A program made the translations under genes and the position numbers. Shown piece by piece: positions 1-12,076 of a stretch of 64,000 nt of DNA. The stretch's first letter is position 1, and every line of letters starts with the position of its first letter. The DNA is taken from the NCBI GenBank assembly GCA_038503075.1, contig JBCAML010000015.1:682001-746000 (forward strand), written 5' to 3'. The notes below the pieces were generated by a model, which ran no database searches, was not told where the DNA came from, and saw nothing but the letters and a program-made list of their open reading frames with translations. This DNA comes from Gyromitra esculenta (lineage: Eukaryota > Ascomycota > Pezizomycetes > Pezizales > Discinaceae).

Positions 1-42
1 AAATCCAATAATCACCCCCCAAAAAAAAAGCTCCCTCCCCTT

Positions 43-1304
43 CTACGCTTTTATTTCCGTCTTTCCCACCATCGCTATCATACTTGCCACGCCATCTGGT
101 GTACCACCACGTAGCTCAGTCTCACTCACCCCAACCTTAGATCCCAATTCCTTCCACCGGGCGACATAGGCCGCGCGTCGCTCCCCAGCAATACGAATCA
201 GCTCGGGCCAGTATTTGTTGTTATCATATTCAAAGTCAGAGTCGCCGCCAAACTTCTTGTCGAGGTGGTCTGGGGGAACGAAGTTGCGGAGATTCTCATT
301 AAACACGAGTTTCTCGCGAGTCTACACGGGTATGATGTTAGGTTCTGCATGCAAGACTCGGATATGTAGAGGGTCTTACTAGAGGATCAATGAATGGATT
401 GATGACCTTGAAGAAACCCCAAATAAACCACGGGACTATCAATGGTGTTAACAATAAGTTCCCCGATGAAATTCATGAATAGGTACCCACTATTAATAAT
501 CAAACTTCTTCCCAGCCTCTCCGGATAATGCATCTGCAGAATATTCAAAACCTGTCTCCCCTGCCCAACGCTGGGACTTGTAGACGAAGTTGCGCTCTTA
601 AAGTCAATCAATAACGCCAAAGTATCCTGTCCAGGTCCCATGATATCGATAACCTTCTCTACCATAAACACTAACGCATGCACTTGTCTCGGGCTCCTTT
701 CGGTATTTTGCCGTCCGGGGTTTAGGTAGATACACGGCCTCGCAAAGTTATCGAAACCCAGAGTGTACATCTTCCCCGTCTCCATCTCGGGGCTGATATA
801 GTCTGCAGTGTGATCATACAGACCATACTCCCTCCTCCAGACAAGGGTCCCTTCAAGCCGTTTCTTAGTATCAGCGACATTCCACTTGCTGGCACGAAGA
901 TAACGGAGGAAGCATTCGCGGGTGAGCCACATCCTCTCTTCATCGTTGAGAGGGCGAGATTCAGCATCCTTCTCGGTAGACACAGGGACAGACTCGATGC
1001 TTTCGGCGTATTTAAGGACTTCTGCGTATTTTGCTTCCTGGTCGGCGGTGAGCGCAGCAGGTGCATCGGGTTTGCACTCGGGCTTGGGCTCAATGAAGGG
1101 AGTGTACTTTTTGCCAGATTTGGCTTCTTCGGCTGCAAGCTCGGCGTTTGGTAGCACTTTGTGAGAGATTGGCGCGGCGGGCTTCGACGACTCGGGTGCG
1201 GGAACGGGAACAGGAGCAGATTCGGAAGCGAGGATGGATGTAGGAGTGGATGCAGCCTCGGCCTCGGCTGGAGGAGGAACTACATTTTCGCTTTCAAGAG
1301 CCAT
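43..1304 (-). CDS. CRAL-TRIO (Sec14-like) lipid-transfer protein, Pdr16/Sfh type
   Basis: Three exons, 1304-491, 435-380 and 321-43, give 382 residues. The introns at 436-490 (donor GTGGGT) and 322-379 (donor GTAAGA) were placed by splice signals and because they restore the family readings INIPWFIWGFF and NPFIDPLTREKL. Residues 1 to about 75 are Pro/Ala/Ser-rich and probably disordered. A CRAL-TRIO N-terminal helical part follows (FLRYLRASKW near residue 140), then the lipid-binding domain, with LALLIDFK, the stretch GQGRQVLNILQMHYPERLG, and a C-terminal FVPPDHLDKKFGG segment. In yeast, Sec14 homologues of the Pdr16/Pdr17 type exchange phosphatidylinositol and sterols between membranes and affect azole tolerance. 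I place this gene nearest that group from the PGQ..LALLID and HYPERLG signatures; this is family inference. The start is the first ATG of the open frame. The protein is probably cytosolic or peripheral, since no signal peptide or membrane segment is visible. Confidence 0.88.
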
Positions 1305-2927
1305 TGGAGAGACGTCTTGGGGGACTTCAGATTTTAGCTCTTCAGCGGCAGTCGTGATGAGCCTTTGGAGTATTTTTCAATTGGTGGTGATCTATAGCCA
1401 AGCTTGAGTTTAGAAGATGAGCCAACGAAAGCTAGGGGGTAGAATTTTTAGATAGCGAACACATACGCGAAGAAGCTACGGGTGGCAGAGGAAGCTCAGA
1501 CGAATGCAGTAGTGACAGTAGGGATAAGGGGCTGATTGACAAGAGAACTCGACACGATGAGAAGAAGTAGAAGAAGTGAGGTGAAAGAAGGGAAGACTTG
1601 GTTGCTGATGGCCGTGCCCTGCCCTTTCATGCCTCAACTCATCCATGGATCGACTTATTCTCGGCAACCTCAGCTCCCGGCATCCCGTCTCATTTGCTTA
1701 TGGTACAGGGGAAACCCTACCAATCCACAATCTCCGCCGCTCGTCAACCAACAAACTTCTCCAATCAATTGTTATCGCAGAGTACAAGACCTGAACGACT
1801 TCCTAGAAAACCAACCCGTGCCAGACAGCCACATAGCAATATCTAACCATAATCAGATACCCTCCCCGATGCTGTTCGAGATCACAATGGCGTCCTATGG
1901 AAATATGACTGATCTCTTTTACGAAAGGTTCCCTGCTGGCTGAGGGGCTTGCTCAAGGCTCTGTGCCTGACTGCAACTTTAAATTGACTGCAAACACAGC
2001 CTCCAAACAGGCGAATTCTTATCTCGGTTCTTATCAGATCATCTTGAACATCATCCCCCCGACCACCATGTTGTGGCACAGAGAACGAAAAAAGCATTGG
2101 CAAATTAAGTGATCTATTTAAACGAGAGCACTGTTTCCTACCGACGACAAGTAGTCTGGAGATTTTCGAAATTGGATATTTCCACTATCCCTTGGAGCCT
2201 GGGTGTGCTGCGTGAATGATATATCTATGTATCTATCTATCTGGGCCTGAGTGTGCCCGAGGTTACTTCTGGAACTACATGGGCAAAGCTACTGGTGCTG
2301 CGTTCTAACCCTGACAGCACACTCAGTACTTCGCCCCTAGATCCATATCCACGACACAAGGAGCCAATTGCATTTCCACAATCTAGGTAACTTATAGTCT
2401 CTCCAATCCCGAGCTTCTATAAAACATTCCCCTAACACCCGAGCTATCTCTTTTCTTAAATCCCCACCCCAAATACCGACGTACCATCCACAAACAATAG
2501 GCTTTCCTCCAGACATAATAAATTACAAACGAGCAGAACACCAGAAGTCCTTGTCTCAAATCCGTAGGCTCTGTCTGTTTACTAGGTTCGATAATCCAAT
2601 CGACCTACGATTTCGTATCTCGACGAGTGATATATCGTGAAATAAATATTAACCTTGGTTGACTTCTATCCGTAGTAAAACACTATTAAGAAACAAACAC
2701 GGCTTTAAGATATTCTAGCCTAATCCAAGGATTTACGGTAGTTAAGCGGATATAAAGAGCATGTATCTATTTTTTGATGTCGATTGAAAGGACAGATAGA
2801 ACCTAGGAACCAAAAGGACCATGAGAAATGCTTCACAAGTGACTACTTAGAAATGTCGCGTGGGTATAGGCATCGATATTCTCTGGCCGTACTAAGAAAA
2901 ACTGATGAAATTACGTTTAACTTCCCT
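1305..2927. other. Intergenic spacer between Sec14-like gene and CSL4
   Basis: This is the upstream region of the minus-strand Sec14-like gene and the downstream region of CSL4. It contains pyrimidine-rich stretches and a few short open frames with no recognisable domain. I see no RNA gene or repeat in it. Confidence 0.6.
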
Positions 2928-3726
2928 TTAGATCGGCTTTGCAACTTTGCGTTCTTCCACCAATCCCGTCCTTGCCGAGGCCATTTCGCGCCAATTTATC
3001 GGATACAGCGGATCACCAAAGTCTATAAGAGTTGGTTAATGGTCGGAGTAAGCTGAGAAGTGAGGGAAAGATTAGAAGAAGAAATATCTAATTTCATACC
3101 AGAGTAAGCGACAATAACACCAAGATTATTGTTCGCAGTCGAAAGATAATAGCTTGCCTGATCCCCCAAAGAAATCTGTACAAAGAGAAATTGAACCATT
3201 AGTGGGGAACAAAGAGCAAACTAAAGCCCAGGGACACTCACGACCATAGCCCGAACGACATCACCAGGTCTGAAGCTAGAGAGCATTTTAACCCTATCTT
3301 TCTCCGTCGCTCTAACATCCTGCTGTCTACACCCCAGCCATCAGTTCCATCTAAATACTAAGTTCATTCCCACGTAACGAACCTGATAATCCCCTTGAAT
3401 TCATCTGGACAAACCCTCTCCCCGATTACGCAAATTTTTACTGTGGCCTCCGTGTGGTTCAACCTCGTTACGCTTCCTAATATCATGTCTCCTAGCCGTG
3501 GGAGCATACTTCTATATTTCTGCTCACTGGTGGTGTCGTTGTTGATAACTGAGAGTATCTGGGTAGTCCCAGAAGGTAATCTAGTAGAAAGCTCTGGCGT
3601 CCCCACGACAGAGGCACAGATATGAGAGTTGAAGATATGGACTCCAGTGCCAGGGAAGTAGGTGGCTGACTGGGCCAGAGGTTGACCGGGGATAGCGATT
3701 TCAGGAAGAGAGAAGGTGTTTGCCAT
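2928..3726 (-). CDS. CSL4: Exosome complex cap subunit Csl4
   Basis: Four exons, 3726-3383, 3326-3242, 3175-3100 and 3022-2928, give 199 residues. The introns are 56, 66, 77 nt and have normal GT..AG ends. Csl4 is one of the three S1/KH cap proteins of the RNA exosome, the 3'-5' RNA-degrading complex of nucleus and cytoplasm. The family pattern is clear: an N-terminal barrel starting with LPEIAIPGQPL and GTGVHIFNSHICASVVG, an S1 RNA-binding domain (LGDMILGSVTRLN, FRPGDVVRAMVISLGD), and the characteristic C-terminal tail with GVIVAYS, DPLYPINW and ERKVAKPI. The length is close to human EXOSC1. An open frame extends upstream to 3918, but the homologous region begins at the ATG at 3726. Identity is certain from the C-terminal motif; exon ends are inferred but keep frame throughout. 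Confidence 0.92.
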
Positions 3727-4853
3727 TTTAGATGGCAGGGCTTGTGGAGTTTGTTGGAGCTTATAAGTGTTGGTGGAAGCTAGGAACAGTAAATCGAACC
3801 TCAACCTCCAAATTTCAAAATGAGGCTCTGCGCACGTGGAGACGTAGATATAATTAAGGTTAGTGTAACATCTGGACCCTGAAAATTGTTCGGAAATCGC
3901 CATCGCACAAAATCCCATAAGTCGTACGCGAGTAGCTATTTAAAACCGGGCTAAGGATCGAGATCCGCTGCCGGTAATACCTGCATAAGATGTACCCTCG
4001 TTCTAGACTCTTTAGATTGACACACAGAACGGAAATTCTCAAACGAACACAATTTATTCGCTCGAAAAAACAAGAGATGCAATCCTCTTATCGCACCTTC
4101 AACCTTCTACTACCCTTACAGCCTCTCATCCGATAGCCGCCATGAGGATGGAAATATGGTATGTGTTGTACAAAAACAGAATAATGAGGTAGACAAGTGA
4201 ACCGAACAGACATAATAAAATAAAAAAAATTTGCAGCAGGCAAGACATCTCCTAGAACGGAGAGAGTAACGTAAATATAGCGATAGTGATAGTGAGTGTG
4301 GAAATTATAAAAACCGTCAACGGGGTGAAGTGTCCACATAGATGGGAAGAGGACGGACGAAACGAAAGCGTACAAACTAGTAAGTCTAATAGGAAAGTAA
4401 TAAAAAATGGGTACGCCCGGATCAACGGCAGATAAAACGTTAAAAAAAAAAGGCAGTCCCCTAAAGTATGAGGCTGCGCATCACAAAAAAAATAAAGGTA
4501 AGGGAAGAGGAAAATGGGGATAGACTGAACTAGCCCCAAACCACTGGGCCAGCACCCGTCGCTTTGATATAGATAGATATGGATAGTGAATTAAGAAAAG
4601 AGCAGCCGACATGACCATGACAATAAGAATGATGAAAACGTTTATGAGAGAGGGTAAAAGAAAGGTATACTAGGTGGTATAAAACTAAAGAGATGCATCA
4701 AATATCGTCGGAAAACCCATTCCTTTTTTATGGCCAGACGAACAATCTAAGCAGATAGTCGAGATAGTAAAAGAAAAATGCGAAACTAAATAATGTATGT
4801 AAACGAAAATTAATAGATAATTAAGCAAGAAATGACATGAAAAGGAAGTGAAT
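3727..4853. other. Intergenic spacer upstream of CSL4
   Basis: The region carries the CSL4 promoter and the 3' flank of the ADF-H gene. The part from about 4170 to 4850 is A-rich. Short open frames here resemble no known protein. Confidence 0.6.
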
Positions 4854-7800
4854 TCAAACCACCCATGCCTTTTTATCTATACCCGTAACGCAGCTATTGA
4901 TAACTCCCAAAACTTCCTTCTGCTCGCTGCTGTTCTGGCAAGCACATTGTAGAGTTCCGCCTTCCACGAGATGAAGCCTGACACTGTGGGGGAGTTCTTG
5001 CTCATCTACGTCTGGTAGATCTACACACCGAACCTCTTTCAAGATATGATATCTTCTAATTTGTGGAGATTTCTGTGGACCCTGTTAGTTTATTATTGTG
5101 GCTTACAACATAGACAGGATGCAGTCTTACCACGTCGTCTGTCGAAGACAAAGAGAGCCACCCATCTGAATCGATCTTTAGGCATCGTCGCCTCCATAGC
5201 ATAGTATCTGGAAGCTGGACGTTGATCCACCCATCCAACAAATAGGTTCTCTTAGCTGGCTTTTCTGGGGCCACAGGAGCTATAGGGGTTGGTGCCTCTT
5301 CTTTAGCAGCCAAATTTTTCAAAGACGAACTCATCCTCTTTAAAAAATTAGGGCTCTTGGGTGATTTTGATGTAGTTGGGGACTTGGACTTGGACCGCTC
5401 CTTTGTCGAACCGGAACTCGAAGACGAAATGCTTCTTTCCCTCTCCTTGTCTCTCTTGCTCTTTTTCGAGCTAGCAGTGGACAAAGTTGGGCTAACGGCG
5501 TTTTCGGGAAGATTACCTAGGTCCTTCGAGCTCGAGGATCTTGATAAAGGGCCTTTGTCGATACTTTGACGGCGGGAAGACGATGATGGAGGACCCATAT
5601 CGATACTCTTACGGCGAGAAATTGAATCGGGTGACAATGCGTCAACACTAGATCTTCTGCTGAAGCTGAGTGAGCTCTTCTTGCTCTTAGCAGACTCTGG
5701 TGTTGCGGTTGTAGCTAGAGGTTGAGGCTGCGGGCTCCCCTTTTCATCTCTAGTGATCTGGGTAGTCACCTGCAGTTCAGGTCTGTTGTTCCGTTCAATT
5801 ATCTCCATTTTAGGCAGTGGACTTGATGTCGACAGCGGCGGAATTGGTTTGGAAAGTACCGGGAGCGCCGGAAGTGGTGGTGCTGATGCCACTGGTCTCA
5901 GTGGGGACACTAATCTCCCTGGCGAATCTCCAGGTGCCGTTTGAGGAGGAGTAGGTGCTGTTGAACGAGATGATGTTGGACGCATGGGAGGGGCAGGGTT
6001 GGACATTCTTCGCAGCGCGACGGGAATGTTTGCACTTGTAGGACGCGTTTGATTGAATTGTGGTAGTGGTAGTGACGGTGTTGGAGAATTAGATCGGCTT
6101 ACGGGATTAGATTTAGCGGCTGCAGCTGATGCAGCTTTTTGAACCGATAGCATTTCTAGCTGCCGTATCCGCTGTGCAACACCCCCACCACCCCCGCCAC
6201 CACCAGCAGCCTTCCGAGCAATTGTTGGAGGCTTTGCCGAATCCTTGGTTGACTTGAGGAAAGGTGCGGAAACGGATCTTGCAGTCTCGACCGTTAAAAT
6301 CTCGTTTGGAGGCCTAGGGCGATCAACCCTTTTGACTACCGTTGGAGCTGATTTTGATGGTTCAGGCGATGGAGGTTTAGTTGGTTGAGGTGTGTGAGAT
6401 ATCGTAATGAGGCTAGGGACAGGCTGCTGTATCGCCTTCATTGTAACGTGTCTAGAATCTGTCATAATCGAAATTTCTGTGAGATCAGATTCGGTATCAA
6501 CATCTGAATCAGGCTCGCCTCGAACTTTGGTGCTCTCGACTGGTTGGTCGTCCTCAAGTGTAAATTCGGATGACTTATCCTGCTCCTTAGAGTCCCCTCT
6601 TGTATCATCTGCTTTCGACGTTTGTTCCTCCCCCCTGGCTATGATTGCTTCCTCCGACTCTTCATTCACATCACTTGACTCGGGCTCAACCACTTTCTGG
6701 GATACAATCCGATCTTCCTCTTCCTCCTCGTCCCTGTCAGTTTCCGCAATTGACCTTGCTTCGTCTGACTCCTTCATGTTTGGGGAGATGTCCAAAGTGG
6801 ACTCTTCATCCCGCTTTGCTTGTTCTTTCAGTTCGGGCATCATCGTTTTTCTTCTTAGTTGCAATGCTTTCATCAACCTCTGCTTCTCGGGAGTTAGTAC
6901 AGGGGGCCCGTCTTGCGGGGGATTTGGCGACAAAGATCGAACTGGAGGAGGTGGAGAAGAATCGATCTCGGTTGCAAAGAGAAATAGTGGTGTCGGATGA
7001 GGTTCTGGGATTGATTGTTGTGAGCGTAAAGATTCATTAGATAGAGATCTAATTCTTGAATCTTTAGACTTCCTTGGAGGGATATTGACAGACTTAGGAA
7101 CCGACGCGACAGGTCGAATTTCTTGGTGAGGTGTTCCAGGGAAAGTTTTCGAACGTTCACCTGAAGTATGGGGACGTTTTACCGGCTCAGCAGGGCGCGG
7201 GCCCAGTCGAACTTTTTCTTTAGGGGTCCAGTTGTACTCGTAAAGGTCGGTTGTTGTTGGTCTAGATGTTGAGCCACTCGAATTTCTTCGGGGCTCATGC
7301 AGGTCCCGTGAAAAGGAGGCACTCAGGGGCGAGCCGAGCAAATCCCTGTCCCCATCTAGAAAAACAGGAGAACCAGGTCCGCCATCTGTTGCTGGCGAAT
7401 CATGTGCCGTAATTACCACCGCCAAGCCTTGGCCGTTGCTCCCTTTCCCATCCATCGTGCCGAATGCCATTGGTGACCCAGCACTCACCGCAGCTGTTGG
7501 CGGCTCCTCTTCATCTGCAGATTCGGCAATATCCGTTAATCGACGCGCACGAAGAGAACTATTCGAAGATGAAATCGAAGCAGTTGCAGCATGCGTCGAG
7601 CATACTGACGTCAACGCATTGTCGCGTAGTTCTTTAGGAAATGTTATTGAGAATGTAGCATCATTGGGCACGAATCTTTCGGCAACGGACTGGAAGTGGA
7701 CCTGTGATCGAGCTGTAGAGAAAAGAAAAGAAGAATGTTATTTTTCGAGCACACAGCTAAAATGGCAACCATAGCTTGTTTACCTTTCAAAACCCGTGAA

Positions 7801-8173
7801 GTGTCCTCCGGAATGTATTTTATCAAGATATTTCGTCGCCTGAATCGTACAAACCCGTATAATGGAGAATCATCTGGCTCCCTGGCAGCGGCCTCTCGCA
7901 TCTCCTCCGTCCCATTGGTTCCCTGACATAATAGTTCGACATCGTCTCGAGAAACATATTTTATCCAAAACCTAAGCCGTTCAGCACACTTCCTGTCAGC
8001 AAGTGCTCTTAACGGAATCAACCGAGGAGCTTTCCAGTGAAAGACGTTTCTATTTGCTGATGAAACGAAACGAAATAAATATATCGACGGGTAACGTACC
8101 AGCTGCCAGGCTCCGCGCAAGCTTTTACAAAAGCCTCTGTCAGTACTGGTGCATCTAGGCCATTGAGCGACAT
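4854..8173 (-). CDS. ADF-homology domain protein with long disordered middle region
   Basis: Four exons, 8173-8100, 7971-7784, 7712-5131 and 5081-4854, give 1023 residues. The start is ATG at 8173 (MSLNGLDAP). The introns are 128, 71 and 49 nt. The first ~130 residues form a compact domain (FWIKYVSRDDVELL, PLYGFVRFRRRNILIKYIPED, RVLKARSQVHFQSVAERF) of the ADF/cofilin-homology, coactosin-like type. Such domains bind actin filaments. The middle ~650 residues are Ser/Pro/Glu-rich low complexity, with a run of nine glycines beside AQRIRQLEML. The last ~150 residues are compact again (YLLDGWINVQLPDTMLWRRR, then DVDEQELPHSVRL) and look PH-like. This architecture is known as an uncharacterised but conserved protein of filamentous ascomycetes. 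A role in cortical actin is inference. The last exon was added because it continues the frame and completes the C-terminal domain. Confidence 0.82.
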
Positions 8174-11100
8174 GGTACCACTGTCCCTGGCAACGGGAAA
8201 CTACTAGGATGAAAAATGAGCGAATGAATGTTTGCGAAGATGTTGTCGTCGTAGTCGTAGTAAGGCAATACTCTGCTGCCTGGAGATCTTCTCAGGGGTA
8301 GGATAGGTTGATTCTGGCGTGCCCGAGTGCCACTACAACCACGAGGGGGGGGATTCGTTTCGATGATATGTCAACAGGGAGCCACCACGGGCACAATGGA
8401 AGTTATGTGAGCGAAGGACAGCCGAAGAATCCGACAAGGAGAATTTTCACAACAACACACGGGCGCCCTGATTGCCAGCCCTGGTTACTCTAATTGGTGG
8501 ACAAGCAGCCAGTACCTAAAAGGGGTTTTTTCTTTCGGTACAGCACAGAGAGGCACGGGAACATGCACAGCTGGTGAGAGCTGTAACTTTGTATAGAAGT
8601 AGTTGTGAGAAAAGGAAAAGAAACCAAAAAGAGTGAAAAAAAGAAAAAGAGGAACGAAGGATGACCCCAGCGACTTTCTATTCCAGAGACTCCTATGGAT
8701 ATTCCGAACGGCTGGGAACAGCCAGGAGATGCCAGGGATGCGAAATGCAAAAGCCGACAGGAGATGCCAGGCGCTGATTGGTGGGAAATGAGATGCCTTT
8801 TTGGCGAATATGCAGATGCAGGGCGGCAAGGCACCGATTCCTGCACAAAACCCAAACGCTGCAGCACCCGAACATGGAGGAACCATTGTTGCGAGACTCA
8901 AGTCAACAACATTCGCATATCCAACAATAACAACAAAACACTGCTCTCCTAAATCATCACCGAGTTTCGTTACACCTGTCAAACGCTAATTTTTTTAATC
9001 TCCACGTGACAGCGACAGCACTGCTACCTTTTCTTGAGTTCATTTTGGGCCATCAGCGGAGTCTCTAAGTACTCCTTGGAGTTCTTTCGTGCTTCCGCTC
9101 TTGATCTGGGCAATAGTCCTGTCTTCGTGGGTCCCCTAGCCCTTGGCGCCACCAAGCGCCAAAATGCTTCTCTGGTCACCGCACAGTCCTCGCTTCCCCG
9201 TCAGCTTCGACTTCACCCGAAAACGAGGACTGATAGTTTTCTACTGGCTTGTGTAACGCTTGCTCTACGCCAGTTGATCACATTTTGTAGAGTTTACTTT
9301 CATCAAGAAACCACCAATCAAAACCAACGCTCGATTACCATTACTTGCAGACCGGGTGCTTCGTCCTTAAATTCATTGGCTGTCGACTTGCTGAACGTTA
9401 ACGAGTATTTCCATATCCGTCAGGATGGTATTGTGGTCTGGGCTTCCTATCAGTCAAAACGCAAAAGCGGAAGGAAAATAGAAAACAACAAATGATTCTG
9501 TGTATTGCATCGAGGTTGCGCCATGTCAAGAAAGAACACCTTCTTACTCAACTGCCTATATGTACCTACATAACAAATACATGTAGGCACAGAGAAACTA
9601 CATGTAGACTAAGAAGTGACGCGATGGTACTAAGACCACATCAATGTCGTCAACCGGCCTACATCGAAATCCCTTGGCTAGAGGAGATAACAGATCTCCA
9701 CGATGTCACAGTATCTGGAGCTTAGCTAGATGATAGTGGCTGAGAGACATGGCAATCGGTCCTAGTAACTTGCAGATATGACAGACATTTCGTTTGAGGA
9801 TCGATTACACCGTAAAGCTACACAAGGATTTAGCAATTTTAACCAGCGTTGGCATGTCTGTTTTCGTATGACTTTTCACAAGGTGTGCACAGTCACCGAA
9901 AAACCCCGTTTTATGTTACACCAGAACAACCCATATGTGGAACCTGTAACCCTTTTTTGCCGACCTTTCACAGGGCTGTCGGGTTTCCCAAAAGATCACT
10001 ACATGTAGGTATCCCACACTCGTATCATTGCTAGACTACTTCTCCGATTCGTTTATCCGTGAGAATACAGACTTGCTGTAAATACGAGGGGGAGAAAGGA
10101 TGATCGAAATGTTGATTGTGCGAACAAACGACACAACGGATATCGTCCCACGCGCGGCTATCAGTCAAAACCCAACAGGATAACAGTCACAAAGACTAAG
10201 GGGGAAATAATAATATTGTGGTTTTCTGATCACCATCCCATACCACAAGGCTGTCTGCATCCATGCAGGAACCGTACATCAGATATCATATCAAGTCTAT
10301 TCCATGGGTTCGCTGTTTCGTCTGCAATTGACAGGCACGTGTTACCCCCTGCATACAGCCACTATTATGTAGAAAGGTATTCCTCCGTGCTCCGCTCCAA
10401 CACTCGTCTTCAATGAGGAAATTCAAGATTACCGAGTAACTGAGATTAGAAGCATTCTCTCACCATCAGGATTCGGGAGCAATATTGGCCGGTGTATATA
10501 TCCTCTTCCTCACACTGGTGTCCGAGGCATTGCCTCGTCTGATCCCGCCTGCAAGGTACAACATGCAATAACGATACCGTTGAGCACAACCAAGCCGTAC
10601 TATATCCCACTATCACACTAGATTCTCGGTTGTTGCGAGTCTTCTTACAACTCGCTTAGCATCAGATAGAGGCTTCCCACGATGTTACATCCTGGCTGCC
10701 ACACATCCAAGAAATCACTTCGTGCATGGATAAACTGGTTTCGACCCTGGGGTTTTGGCCCGCACGTGGCCGGTTGGCGGTTTTTCATTTTAGGGTACGG
10801 TACTATATCAACCTTGGCTGCAGTACGTAGCTGCTGCACGCTGCACTCCGCGATATGTATGGGTCTTGGGTAGCCTTTGGTTAGGCTGCGTGCAACGTTT
10901 ACTAAACGGTAGTTGATGTCGACAGAACGGGGTACCACCTATCTATATTCGGATATGTGTACCGGGCTCGAAATTTTTCTGCTCATGATAGGAGTCGAAT
11001 TCGGCTGTGCAGCTAAACAAGGTTGCTACAGGTGTGGAGATATGTGGAAATGCCGGTTGAATCCCCCTTTCACGAGGATTACAGCCATAACGGCTGAAGC

Positions 11101-12076
11101 CATTTTTACGTTCGGGGAATATGGCCTCGTGAGCGATTGGCAACGGCATTTCGTGATTTGCGCCTTGAAAAATCACTGTCCAGTCAAGGATGCTAAATTC
11201 TGCACAAACTCCGATGAATCGGCCGGATTTGGAGTTACGTTCACCGGTGATTCGCCGGTGATGACTTTTCTCTTGAATTAAATTAAGGTTAGGTTCATTG
11301 GAAGCGGTGAATAAAAAATGCGGTATTTGCTTGAGTGATTTCTAAAGAAACCACAGTAACCCAAAAACCTGCTACGAGTATTATAGTTCGCAGCAGCAAA
11401 TATTGACACTCACCATATCTATACAACTTATTGGCGCAGTGTTGGCTTTATTGAATCTTTGGGTCCAATGCTGGTTTGTGATTTTGAAATACTTGGAGTT
11501 GAAGCCATGGTTAGTATACGCAACGTCGTTTAGATGAAACAGATTCATGGTGAGTCACTCGGATCGCGCAATCGCCAACCTTACCGTGGGCCCGGTGCCG
11601 GGTGAGCACCGGCCGGCGTGTGGGGTAGCATGTCTTCCGGTATTTGATGTGTTTACTCTACAGCTGGATCAACTGAGGTCTCGAAGGTCGGCTCCTAAAT
11701 GGGGAACAGAAGATATGATTGTAGTTTATCTCGTTTTCAGAGGCAGGCAATAATGGTACCAGCCTATTGGAGACATCTTATCATAATCCCACAACATAGT
11801 TACTTGGAATAATGTGTCTTTACGTTTAGGTGTATATATTTTTTACGTATAACGTTAGTAGAAATATAATCGTCCGCAGCCTGGCTTCTGAGAGCTCATC
11901 TTAGAGATATAAGCAATTGCATGGATCTACTCAAACCAGGGATAAGCTTGTATGGGTGAGGTGTGGGGTTGGTATCGCTTTTGGGCGCTTAATTACTGAA
12001 GAAACCCAGTGCGGGGATATCTGCCAGAAAGCCAAGCGAGAAGCCAACTTTAACAAAATACTCACCAACCCCCGCA
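8174..12076. other. Long gene-poor spacer (3.9 kb)
   Basis: I find no supported gene here. Several open frames of 60-153 codons (for example plus strand 9034-9495 and 10913-11281) show no domain, no splice continuation and no recognisable composition. Three copies of the palindrome TACATGTA lie at 9578, 9599 and 10000. A short cluster of CCGGTGA repeats lies near 11240-11262. Confidence 0.5.

Noticed and set aside
722..1164. Overlapping open frames on both strands inside the Sec14-like gene
   Set aside because: They lie opposite to or out of frame with a clear CRAL-TRIO coding exon and have no domain of their own.
6407..7040. Plus-strand open frames of 131-197 codons inside the ADF-H gene
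   Set aside because: They are Ser-rich mirror images of the low-complexity middle region on the other strand.
9034..9495. Plus-strand open frame of 153 codons
   Set aside because: No recognisable domain, splice continuation or composition typical of the real genes here; likely chance.
10913..11281. Plus-strand open frame of 122 codons with several Cys
   Set aside because: Cys spacing (CYRCGDMWKC) is not repeated and nothing else supports a zinc-binding protein.
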